Assembly (NCBI RefSeq): GCF_003481705.1
Contig: NZ_QULN01000011.1
Coordinates: forward strand, 2,530-66,529
Direction of reading: 5' to 3'
Length of the DNA: 64,000 nt
Source of the DNA: Butyricicoccus sp. OM04-18BH
GTDB taxonomy: Bacteria; Bacillota; Clostridia; Oscillospirales; Butyricicoccaceae
The notes beneath the pieces are model-generated. The model ran no database searches. It was given only the letters and a program-made list of their open reading frames with translations, and was not told where the DNA came from. This document shows positions 40,854 to 48,237 of this stretch, piece by piece. A program made the position numbers and the translations under genes. Position 1 is the first letter of the stretch; each line of letters begins with the position of its first letter.

Positions 40854-42839
40854 ATGAATATCAAGGGGATCTTACGCAGTACGGCGGCAAAAATCATCGC
40901 GTTCGCGGGCATTGTGGGGTGCTTCGCGGCGGCGGTGATCATTGGAGAGAATGCGATTGCCGGATGCGGCCGGGACGGCATGATTTATCAGTTTGAAACG
41001 GATTTCTCCCAGTCGAGCTACATGGCCGGGCAGGTGAACAACACGGCGGTAACGCTGGAGGCGGCTCTGGAGGGAGGCATATCCAGACAGGAGTTCGAGC
41101 AGCAGACCCGGGATTTTCCGGGCAGCTACTACGGCGTCATGAACGGAAAGGTGATTTCGAACGCCGAACTCAGCGACAGCGCAACACAGAACGCGGCGTT
41201 TTACCTGATTGCCCGGCCGGACGACGCGACGCAGAGCAATATTTCGTGGTACTATATGCCATTTCACGATGAGCCGATTGACGACAGCTTTGACGATGAG
41301 CCGACTGATGAATACAACGTCCGGTCTGATTATCCGCTCGGCACGGTCATCAGGGTGTGCGTCACCTCCGAGCAGGCGGCGCAGTATCAGGAAATATGGA
41401 GCGCACAGAGGGATACGTTCGCGCATACGATTTGTATCGTTCTCACGCTGACGGCGGCGGCGCTGCTGCTGTTCGTGTATCTTCTGTTCGTCACGGGACG
41501 CCGCCCGGAGGACGAGGAGATGCACCTCGCAACGCTCGACCGTCTGCCGGTCGAAGTAAACGTCCTGCTGTTCTGGAGCGCCCTGGGACTTGCGGGCGGC
41601 CTGAATATCGCGCTCACGGCGGAAATCGCGAACGGTTCGAGCGACATGATCTTCCTGCTGATGCCGTCTGTCGCATTCCTGACGGCGGCGTTCGCGTTCG
41701 CGCTGGAGCTTACGCTGTCGCTCGTGCGGATTGTTAAGAACCGCAGCTTTGCGCGGCAGTGCTGGTGCGTCCGCTTTGTCCGCTGGTGCCGGCGCGGTGT
41801 GCAGGAGAGTATGCGAAAGCTGATGCACCTGCTGACACGCGACTACAAGACGCGCAACGTCCTGCTCCTCTTTTTCGGCTACACGGTCGTTCTGGCGCTT
41901 CTTGCCACAGTATTCGGCGCGGAGGGCGGCTCGTTTCTCGCATTCGTGCTCGGTATCGCGTGGTTCCTCGCGGCGGGTTATTTCCTCGCGCGGCGCATTC
42001 ACGGCTTTGAGCGCATCGTGGAGGCGCTGCATCGGATGCGCGGCGGCGATATGGAATCCCGGCTGACCGATATGCCGGAGGGCGTTTTCGCCGCGATGGC
42101 GGAGGATCTGGGTTCGCTCGGTGACGGCATGCAGGCGGCGCTTCAGAACGAGATCCGCGCCGAGCGCATGAAGACCGAGCTTATCACGAACGTCAGCCAC
42201 GACCTCAAAACGCCGCTCACGAGCATTCTCAGCTACTCCGACCTGCTCTGCCAGATGGAGCTGACGCCGGAGGAGGCGAACGACTACGCGAAGATCATCC
42301 ATCAGAAGAGCCTGCGGCTCAAGAACCTCACGAGCGACCTGTTCGATATTTCCAAGGTGCAGTCCGGCGTGGAGCAGATGAACTGCGAGCGTCTGGACGC
42401 GGCCACGCTCGTGCGGCAGGCGCTCGCGGAGCAGGAGAAGGCCATTCAGGCGAGCGGCCTTGCGCTCAAGGTGACGCTGCCCGAAAAGGAGCTTCCCATC
42501 CGGGCGGACGGCCGCAAGATGAGCCGCGTTCTCGAAAACCTCATCGGCAACTGCGTCAAGTATTCGCTGCACGGTACGCGCGTCTTTATCTCGCTTGCGG
42601 AGTGCGATGGGCAGGCTGTGCTTGAGGTCAAGAACACCGCGAACTACGAAATGGACTTCGCCCCCGATGAAATCACCGAGCGCTTTGTGCGCGGCGACGC
42701 GGCGCGTTCGACCGAGGGCAGCGGTCTGGGTCTCGCCATCGCGAAAAGCTACACCGAAGCTTGCGGCGGCGCGTTCGAGGTAACGGTGGACGGCGACCTG
42801 TTCAAGGTGCGCATCAGCTTCCCGATTTACGGTTTATAA
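40854..42839 (+). CDS. Membrane histidine kinase
   Basis: 661 residues. A first helix (about 10-33), an extracellular domain (about 34-185), then four or five further membrane helices and a short HAMP-like segment. The H-box is ELITNVSHDLKTPLTSIL (His about 449) and the ATPase domain has NLIGNCVKYSLHGT and GSGLGLAIAKSY. It phosphorylates the regulator encoded two bases upstream. The ATG at 40854 follows GAGGAGC. The signal is unknown; the multi-helix sensor resembles VanS/BceS-like clostridial kinases. Confidence 0.9.
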   Translation: MNIKGILRSTAAKIIAFAGIVGCFAAAVIIGENAIAGCGRDGMIYQFETDFSQSSYMAGQVNNTAVTLEAALEGGISRQEFEQQTRDFPGSYYGVMNGKVISNAELSDSATQNAAFYLIARPDDATQSNISWYYMPFHDEPIDDSFDDEPTDEYNVRSDYPLGTVIRVCVTSEQAAQYQEIWSAQRDTFAHTICIVLTLTAAALLLFVYLLFVTGRRPEDEEMHLATLDRLPVEVNVLLFWSALGLAGGLNIALTAEIANGSSDMIFLLMPSVAFLTAAFAFALELTLSLVRIVKNRSFARQCWCVRFVRWCRRGVQESMRKLMHLLTRDYKTRNVLLLFFGYTVVLALLATVFGAEGGSFLAFVLGIAWFLAAGYFLARRIHGFERIVEALHRMRGGDMESRLTDMPEGVFAAMAEDLGSLGDGMQAALQNEIRAERMKTELITNVSHDLKTPLTSILSYSDLLCQMELTPEEANDYAKIIHQKSLRLKNLTSDLFDISKVQSGVEQMNCERLDAATLVRQALAEQEKAIQASGLALKVTLPEKELPIRADGRKMSRVLENLIGNCVKYSLHGTRVFISLAECDGQAVLEVKNTANYEMDFAPDEITERFVRGDAARSTEGSGLGLAIAKSYTEACGGAFEVTVDGDLFKVRISFPIYGL

Positions 42840-42856
42840 AATCTTTTCTACCGCGC

Positions 42857-42884
42857 TTGCAATTTGAAAAACAACCGCTATAAT
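42857..42884 (+). promoter_or_regulatory. Promoter of the cupin gene
   Basis: TTGCAA (42857-42862), 16 nt, TATAAT (42879-42884). Confidence 0.75.
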
Positions 42885-42939
42885 AGGAAATGATAAGAAT
42901 GCTGCAAAACAGCGGCGACAGGAAAGGCGGAGTTTTATT

Positions 42940-43287
42940 ATGATGACGACTGCAAGCGAGCATAAAATCGACAAGGTAGAGAAGATGGCCGGCGGCAAGG
43001 GTCATGTGATCATCGAGCACCTGCTCGGCGAAGCGGAGCTCGACGGCAAGTGTGGCCTGTACGCGAAGGTAACGATCGAGCCGGGCTGCACGCTGGGCTT
43101 TCACGAGCACCACGGCGAGACCGAGACTTATTACATCCTGAGCGGCGAAGGCTCGTACAACGACGGTGAGAAGTCCTTCCCGGTCAAGACCGGCGATGTG
43201 ACGTTCTGCCCGGACGGCAGCGGCCACGCGCTCGACAACACCGGAGACACCGACCTCGTGTTCATGGCGCTGATCATCAAGAAGTAA
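42940..43287 (+). CDS. Small cupin-domain protein
   Basis: 115 residues with both cupin motifs: GFHEHHGETETYYILSGEG (His, His, Glu metal ligands) and GDVTFCPDGSGHALDNTGD (His). It is a single-domain cupin, probably metal-binding; the enzymatic or sensing role cannot be told. Either of two adjacent ATG codons may be used. It is monocistronic. Confidence 0.85.
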   Translation: MMTTASEHKIDKVEKMAGGKGHVIIEHLLGEAELDGKCGLYAKVTIEPGCTLGFHEHHGETETYYILSGEGSYNDGEKSFPVKTGDVTFCPDGSGHALDNTGDTDLVFMALIIKK

Positions 43288-43300
43288 ACAGGGTTAAAAG

Positions 43301-43336
43301 AAAAGGACGCTTTCGAAAAACGGAAAGCGTCCTTTT
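43301..43336 (+). terminator. Terminator of the cupin gene
   Basis: AAAAGGACGCTTTC / GAAAGCGTCCTTTT, 14 bp. Confidence 0.9.
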
Positions 43337-43339
43337 AGT

Positions 43340-43437
43340 TTGTCGGAAAACGCAGTTTTTCGACCGTCCTAAAACAAAAAAACGAACCGGGAGCGGTTCG
43401 CTTTCCTGCGCGAAATCGAAAAGGGAGTTTCGATTTC
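43340..43437. repeat. Palindromic intergenic cluster with a partial copy of the 9.1-kb element
   Basis: 43340-43365 matches the first module of the element at 9092 and 16919-16944 (TTGTCGG-AAAACGCAGTTTT-CGAC). Two further hairpins follow: CGAACC/GGTTCG (43383-43400) and GAAATCGAAA/TTTCGATTTC (43412-43437). The remaining spacer up to 43740 holds one weak small ORF and AT-rich DNA. Confidence 0.7.
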
Positions 43438-43481
43438 ACAAAGAAAAAAGAGTAAAAAGAAAGGAAAAAGAGAGGTGGTCT

Positions 43482-43631
43482 ATGTTAGAATATGCTGCGC
43501 TGGCCGCAGCTGCAAGGATGTATTTTATGGGGAAGCGTTTCCTTGCTCTTCCCTTTGACAAGTTCAGTATAGCGCGAAAGTTGCACAAATGCAAGTTAAA
43601 TATTTCGTCATTTCGACTAAATTTTCGTTGA
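43482..43631 (+). CDS. Possible 49-residue small protein
   Basis: AGAGGTGG sits four bases before the ATG. The product starts MLEYAALAAAARMYFMGKRF, a hydrophobic-amphipathic segment, then a basic tail (KLHKCKLNI, RLNFR). No promoter is evident and the region is otherwise AT-rich and non-coding. It could be a membrane-active small protein or a chance frame. Confidence 0.25.
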   Translation: MLEYAALAAAARMYFMGKRFLALPFDKFSIARKLHKCKLNISSFRLNFR

Positions 43632-43741
43632 GTTAGCGCGTGCTTATTTGATGGCTGGAAATAGGCATATGCAACAAAAATAAAGAGAAAGGTTTGTACA
43701 AAACGCTGTTTGTGAAAATTGAATAATCGACGGCAGGGGAC

Positions 43742-43782
43742 TTGACAAAGCGTGAATATTGTATATAATGAGTATATACAAT
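43742..43782 (+). promoter_or_regulatory. Promoter and palindromic operator of the GntR-ABC operon
   Basis: TTGACA (43742-43747), 16 nt, TATAAT (43764-43769). A perfect 10-bp inverted repeat, ATTGTATATA (43758-43767) and TATATACAAT (43773-43782) with a 5-bp gap, covers the -10. This is the expected shape of a YtrA-type GntR autorepressor site. Confidence 0.85.
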
Positions 43783-43800
43783 AAACAGAGGAGGGAGAGC

Positions 43801-44181
43801 GTGAACATCATTCTTTCCAACACGGACAGCGCCCCGATCTACGAACAGATCACGCGGCAGCTCCGGGCGAAGATCGTCTCAGGCGAGCTTACGGCAGGGC
43901 AGGCGCTGCCGTCCATGCGGCTGCTCGCCAGGGAGCTGCGCATCAGCGTCATCACGACAAAGCGCGCGTATGAAGAACTCGAGCGCGAGGGGCTGATCGT
44001 TACGCAGACCGGACGCGGCAGCTTTGTCGCGCAGGTGAGCGGCGCGCGGCTGCGCGAGGAACAGCTCCGCGCCGTGGAGGCGCATCTGGCGCAGGCGGTA
44101 CACGCGGCGAAGCAGGGCGGACTGACCGCGGAGGAGTTCATGGAGATCGCACAAACGGCTTTTGAGGAGGGGAATCAATGA
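43801..44181 (+). CDS. GntR-family regulator, YtrA subfamily
   Basis: 126 residues. An N-terminal winged helix has PIYEQITRQLRAKIVSGEL, LPSMRLLARELRISVITTKR and GRGSFVA, and a short C-terminal helix pair as in YtrA proteins. The start is GTG at 43801 after GGAGGGAG. It probably represses its own operon through the palindrome at 43758-43782. The stop overlaps the ABC ATPase ATG. Confidence 0.9.
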   Translation: MNIILSNTDSAPIYEQITRQLRAKIVSGELTAGQALPSMRLLARELRISVITTKRAYEELEREGLIVTQTGRGSFVAQVSGARLREEQLRAVEAHLAQAVHAAKQGGLTAEEFMEIAQTAFEEGNQ

Positions 44182-45020
44182 AAAACGCACTCGAAATCAG
44201 AGGGCTGACCAGGAAATACGAAGGATTTGCGCTGGACAGCGTCAATCTGACTCTGCCGCGCGGCTGTGTGATGGGTCTGATCGGCGAAAACGGAGCCGGA
44301 AAGACGACGCTCATCAAGACCGTTCTCGACCTTGTGCGGCCGGACAGCGGTGAGATCGAGGTGCTCGGCGGACGGCCGGATGATGCGGCGGTACGTGAGC
44401 GCATCGGCGTGGTGCTGGAGGACGGCGGCTTTCTGAGCACGATGAACGCCGCGCAGGTGGACACGCTGCTCGGCAGAGCCTACCGCGCGTGGGACGGGGC
44501 ACAGTTCGCGGCCTGTCTCGACCGCTTCGGCATCGACCGCCGCAAGGCCATCAAGGATTATTCGCGCGGCATGAAAATGAAGCTGTCCATCGCGGCGGCG
44601 CTCTCGCACGGCGCGGAGCTGCTGATTCTGGACGAGGCGACGAGCGGACTTGACCCGGTCGTGAGGGACGAGGTGCTCGACCTGCTGTACGATTTCATGC
44701 AGGACGAAACGCACGCCGTGCTGCTGTCCAGCCACATCACGAGTGACCTCGACAAGATCGCGGACAATATCACGTTCATCCATCGCGGCCGCGTGCTGCT
44801 GAGCGAGGGACGGGACGAGCTGATCGACCGCCACGGCGTGCTGCGCTGCACGGAGGAGCAGCTGAACGCGCTCGACCCGGACGCAGTCCGGGCGGTGCGA
44901 AAGGGCGCATTTGGCTGCGAAGCACTGGTCAAACGGGACGGCATTCCGGAAAACTGGCCGGTCGAGCCGGTCAGCGTGGAACAGATCATGCTGTTTCTGA
45001 CGAGAGGGGAGGAAGCATAA
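44178..45020 (+). CDS. ABC transporter ATP-binding protein
   Basis: 280 residues. Walker A GENGAGKTTLIKTV, an ABC signature in SRGMKMKLSIAAAL (the C-loop is diverged) and Walker B LLILDEATSGLDP. YtrB-like. It is paired with the permease encoded next. Such GntR-ABC operons respond to wall-active antibiotics or envelope stress in Firmicutes; the substrate here is unknown. Confidence 0.92.
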   Translation: MKNALEIRGLTRKYEGFALDSVNLTLPRGCVMGLIGENGAGKTTLIKTVLDLVRPDSGEIEVLGGRPDDAAVRERIGVVLEDGGFLSTMNAAQVDTLLGRAYRAWDGAQFAACLDRFGIDRRKAIKDYSRGMKMKLSIAAALSHGAELLILDEATSGLDPVVRDEVLDLLYDFMQDETHAVLLSSHITSDLDKIADNITFIHRGRVLLSEGRDELIDRHGVLRCTEEQLNALDPDAVRAVRKGAFGCEALVKRDGIPENWPVEPVSVEQIMLFLTRGEEA

Positions 45021-45676
45021 TGAAGGCGATGCTTTTTGCGGACTGGATGAGTATCCGCCGTTCGATGAAGGCGCTGTTGTGGGTATTCGCTGTCATGGCA
45101 GTCGCGGCGTTTGCCTATGGAGGCAGCGCATTCATTCCGTTCATGGTCACGATGCTGTCGGTCATGGGTCCGGCGACGCTGATGAGCACGGATCATGCCT
45201 ACGGCTGGGACAGGCTCAGCCTGACGCTGCCGGTGTCGCGGCGCGATATCGTGAGCAGCAAGTTCACGGTCAGCCTTGCGCTTAACGCCGCGCTGCTGCT
45301 GCTTGGTGTGGTTCTGACGATGGTGTCCAGCGCAGTGCACCGCGACGGTTCGCTTGCGGAAAACCTGCTCGGCCTGCTTGCCTGCGAGGCAGTTGCTCTG
45401 CTGCTGATGGGCATCGAATTTGACCTCATCCTGCGCTTCGGCACGGAACGCGGCCGGTATTTTCTGCTGGGCGTCGTGTGGGTGCCGCTCATCGCGCTGA
45501 CCGCGCTGAAAAACCATCCGGCGTTCAACCGTCTGGTACAGGCGGTCGGCGGCATGGACAGCTGGCCCGTGAGCAGGCTCGCGGCATTCCTCGCCGGCTG
45601 TCTCGCGGTCTGCGGAGCGGTTTACGTCCTCTGCTGGCAGATCGGGATCAAAATCTATCAGAAAAAGGAATTCTGA
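45020..45676 (+). CDS. ABC-2 type transporter permease
   Basis: 218 residues with about six membrane helices. The start overlaps the ATPase stop (TAATG). The loop STDHAYGWDRLSLTLPVSRRDIVSSKF is characteristic of ABC2_membrane_5-like permeases in YtrA-type operons. The operon ends here. Confidence 0.85.
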   Translation: MKAMLFADWMSIRRSMKALLWVFAVMAVAAFAYGGSAFIPFMVTMLSVMGPATLMSTDHAYGWDRLSLTLPVSRRDIVSSKFTVSLALNAALLLLGVVLTMVSSAVHRDGSLAENLLGLLACEAVALLLMGIEFDLILRFGTERGRYFLLGVVWVPLIALTALKNHPAFNRLVQAVGGMDSWPVSRLAAFLAGCLAVCGAVYVLCWQIGIKIYQKKEF

Positions 45677-45746
45677 GCAGGCAGGCGGCAGCCGGCCGGA
45701 TAATCCTCGCGCTCTCCGCATATGATAAGGCAAAGGAGAGGGGAGA

Positions 45747-46193
45747 ATGGGGATTTTTCTGACCGTGCTGCCGCTTGCTGTCGGCGGGGCCGCCGCGGTG
45801 CTGACGATGGATGCCATGGCGCAGTACAGTGCGCAGCCGCAGCCGCCGCTCGCGCCGCCCGCATGGGTGTTCCCGGCCGTCTGGACCGTGCTTTATCTGC
45901 TGATGGGGGCGGCGAGCCGCAGAGTGTACCGCCTCGGCACACAGGAGAGCCGAAACGCGCTCATGCTTTATTATGTGCAGCTCGCCGTGCATTTCGTCTG
46001 GCCGCTGCTGTATTTCCGGGCGCAGGAGTACGCTGTCGCGTTCTGGTGGCTGCTCCTGCTGCTCGCGCTCGTGCTTGCAGCGCTGTCAGCGTTTTCCCGC
46101 CTCGACAAAACTGCAGGCAGGCTGCTCATGCCGTATGCGGCATGGCTGCTGTTTGCGGCGTATCTCAATTACAGCATGATGCGGATGGCATAG
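45747..46193 (+). CDS. tspO: TspO/MBR family tryptophan-rich sensory protein
   Basis: 148 residues, five membrane helices. It contains PPLAPPAWVFPAVWTVLYLLMG, the TspO ligand-site region, YYVQLAVHFVWPLLYF and WLLFAAYLNYSM. It binds tetrapyrroles or sterol-like ligands in other organisms. It lies 70 bases after the ABC permease and may be cotranscribed. Confidence 0.9.
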   Translation: MGIFLTVLPLAVGGAAAVLTMDAMAQYSAQPQPPLAPPAWVFPAVWTVLYLLMGAASRRVYRLGTQESRNALMLYYVQLAVHFVWPLLYFRAQEYAVAFWWLLLLLALVLAALSAFSRLDKTAGRLLMPYAAWLLFAAYLNYSMMRMA

Positions 46194-46276
46194 ACCAATA
46201 TGCCGAATGCAGCAGAAATGCAACATAATGAACGAGCGCAGGCGTAAAGTTTGCGTTTATTTTTCATCCTTTGGAA

Positions 46277-46305
46277 TTGACAGGATGCGCTCCTGCTGAT
46301 ACACT
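46277..46305 (+). promoter_or_regulatory. Promoter of the Na/Pi symporter gene
   Basis: TTGACA (46277-46282), 17 nt, TACACT (46300-46305). Confidence 0.8.
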
Positions 46306-46362
46306 TAAAAGGTATGCGTTTCGTAAAGAGATAATTTAGAGAATGTGAAACGGAGGAAGCGT

Positions 46363-48144
46363 ATGGAATTTGATGTGCTGTCAATCGTGCAGATGATCGG
46401 CGGACTGGCGCTGTTCATTTACGGTATGACGACAATGGGAAAGGGACTGGAGCGCGCTGCCGGTTCCAAGCTGGAAAAAACTCTGGAAAAAATGACGGGC
46501 AACGTCTTTACCGCTCTTATCATGGGCATGGTCGTGACGATGGTCATTCAGTCCTCGTCTGCGACGACGGTCATGGTGGTCGGCTTTGTTAACGCAGGCA
46601 TCATGACGCTCAAGCAGTCGGTCGGCGTTATCCTGGGCGCGAATATCGGTACGACCGTCACCGCGCAGATCCTGCGTCTGAGCGGCGGCGAAGGCTCGGG
46701 CAACCTGTTCATGGATCTGCTCAAGCCGAAAAATCTCGCCTACATCATCGTTCTGGTGGGCGTTATCATCATGATGCTCGCGAAAAAGCGCCGCACGCGC
46801 GACATCGCGGACATTTTCACCGGCTTCGGCATCCTGTTCATCGGCATGGCGGTCATGGAGGGCGCGGTCGCGCCGCTCGCGGATCTGCCGCAGTTTGCCG
46901 ATCTGTTTGCAGCGATCTCCAACCCGGTGCTCGGCGTTGTGGTCGGCGCGGGCGTCACTGCGATCATCCAGTCGTCCTCGGCGTCGGTCGGCATCCTGCA
47001 GGCGCTGTCCACGACGGGCGCGATCACCTATTCTGCCGCCATCCCGATCATCCTCGGTCAGAATATCGGTACTTGTATCACCGCGTTCCTGTCCTCGCTC
47101 GGCGGCTCGAAGAACGCGCGCCGCACCGCGATGGTGCACTTCTACTTCAACCTCATCGGTTCGATCGCGTTTCTGGTCGCGATCTACGCCGTGCAGTACG
47201 CGGTCGGCTTCTCGTTCTGGGAAAATCCGATCGACAAGGGCGGCATCGCGAACTTCCACACGCTGTTCAACGTGACCTGCACCCTGCTGTTCCTGCCGTT
47301 CACCGGCCTGCTGGTCAAGCTCGCAAGGTGGAGCGTGCCGACCGGCGAGACGCAGGAGGACCCGCTTGCGAAGCTCGAGCCGCGTTTCCTTACCACGCCG
47401 GCTCTCGCGCTCGATCAGGCGCAGCGCTGCATCGCTGACATGGGCGAGGCGGCGAAGAGCAATTTCCACCTTGCGGTCGACCCGATGTTCGGCGGCAGTG
47501 CGGCCAGCGAGGAGATCTTCCGCGAGCACGAGGCGTTCCTCGACCGCGCAGAGGTTGAGATCGGCCGCTACCTGACCACGATGCACAACGTGCGCTCGGT
47601 CGATCAGCGCCGCCAGAGCGCAGAGATGATGCACTCGCTGTCCGACTTCGAGAAGATCGGCGACTATGCGCAGAATATCTTCGACCGCGCCGACGAGTTC
47701 CGTCAGGCAGGTCTGAGCTTCTCCGCGACCGCGATGAACGAGCTGCACGCCATGACGGACGCAGTCAGCGAGGTTCTCGACATGACGGTCGAGGCGTATG
47801 TTACGCAGTCGGTTTCGCTCGCGCGCAGCGTTGAGCCGCTCGAGGAGGTCGTCGATACCATGAAGGAGCAGCTCAAGAGCCGTCATATCGAGCGCCTTGG
47901 CGAGGGCGGCTGCACGATGCAGACCGGCATTCACTTCCTCGACATCGTGCACGACCTTGAGAAGATCAGCGATCACTGCTCGAACATCGCGATCTACACC
48001 ATTCAGCTCGTCGAGGGCGCAGAGGAATTCGACACGCACGCCTATGCGAAGGCGGAGTTCAAGTCCGGCCCTCAGTTCGAGAGCAAGCTGAAGTTCTATC
48101 AGAGCAAGTACCTGTCCCGTCTGAACGACGCGGCGCAGGCGTAA
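46363..48144 (+). CDS. Na/Pi cotransporter family protein with PhoU-like tail
   Basis: 593 residues. The membrane part has two inverted repeats with QSSSATTVMVVGFVNAG and QSSSASVGILQALSTTGA, and GANIGTTVTAQI / GQNIGTCITAFL, the QSSS and GxNIGT motifs of NptA/YjbB. A cytoplasmic PhoU-like helical region follows (about 350-560), with ALDQAQRCIADM and DFEKIGDYAQNIFD. It imports or exports phosphate with Na+. GGAGG lies before the ATG at 46363. Confidence 0.92.
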   Translation: MEFDVLSIVQMIGGLALFIYGMTTMGKGLERAAGSKLEKTLEKMTGNVFTALIMGMVVTMVIQSSSATTVMVVGFVNAGIMTLKQSVGVILGANIGTTVTAQILRLSGGEGSGNLFMDLLKPKNLAYIIVLVGVIIMMLAKKRRTRDIADIFTGFGILFIGMAVMEGAVAPLADLPQFADLFAAISNPVLGVVVGAGVTAIIQSSSASVGILQALSTTGAITYSAAIPIILGQNIGTCITAFLSSLGGSKNARRTAMVHFYFNLIGSIAFLVAIYAVQYAVGFSFWENPIDKGGIANFHTLFNVTCTLLFLPFTGLLVKLARWSVPTGETQEDPLAKLEPRFLTTPALALDQAQRCIADMGEAAKSNFHLAVDPMFGGSAASEEIFREHEAFLDRAEVEIGRYLTTMHNVRSVDQRRQSAEMMHSLSDFEKIGDYAQNIFDRADEFRQAGLSFSATAMNELHAMTDAVSEVLDMTVEAYVTQSVSLARSVEPLEEVVDTMKEQLKSRHIERLGEGGCTMQTGIHFLDIVHDLEKISDHCSNIAIYTIQLVEGAEEFDTHAYAKAEFKSGPQFESKLKFYQSKYLSRLNDAAQA

Positions 48145-48150
48145 AAACGC

Positions 48151-48186
48151 ACACCTCGCAGAAATGCTGTCTGCGAGGTGTTTTTC
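48151..48186 (+). terminator. Terminator of the Na/Pi symporter gene
   Basis: ACACCTCGCAGA / TCTGCGAGGTGT, 12 bp, then TTTT. Confidence 0.92.
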
Positions 48187-48191
48187 TGCGC

Positions 48192-48226
48192 AAAAAAGCA
48201 CCGCCTCCATGTGGAAGCGGTGCTTT
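48192..48226 (-). terminator. Terminator of the MmpL operon
   Basis: Minus strand AAAGCACCGC / GCGGTGCTTT then TTTTT; directly follows the minus-strand coiled-coil gene. Confidence 0.88.
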
Positions 48227-48237
48227 GCAGTATGCGG

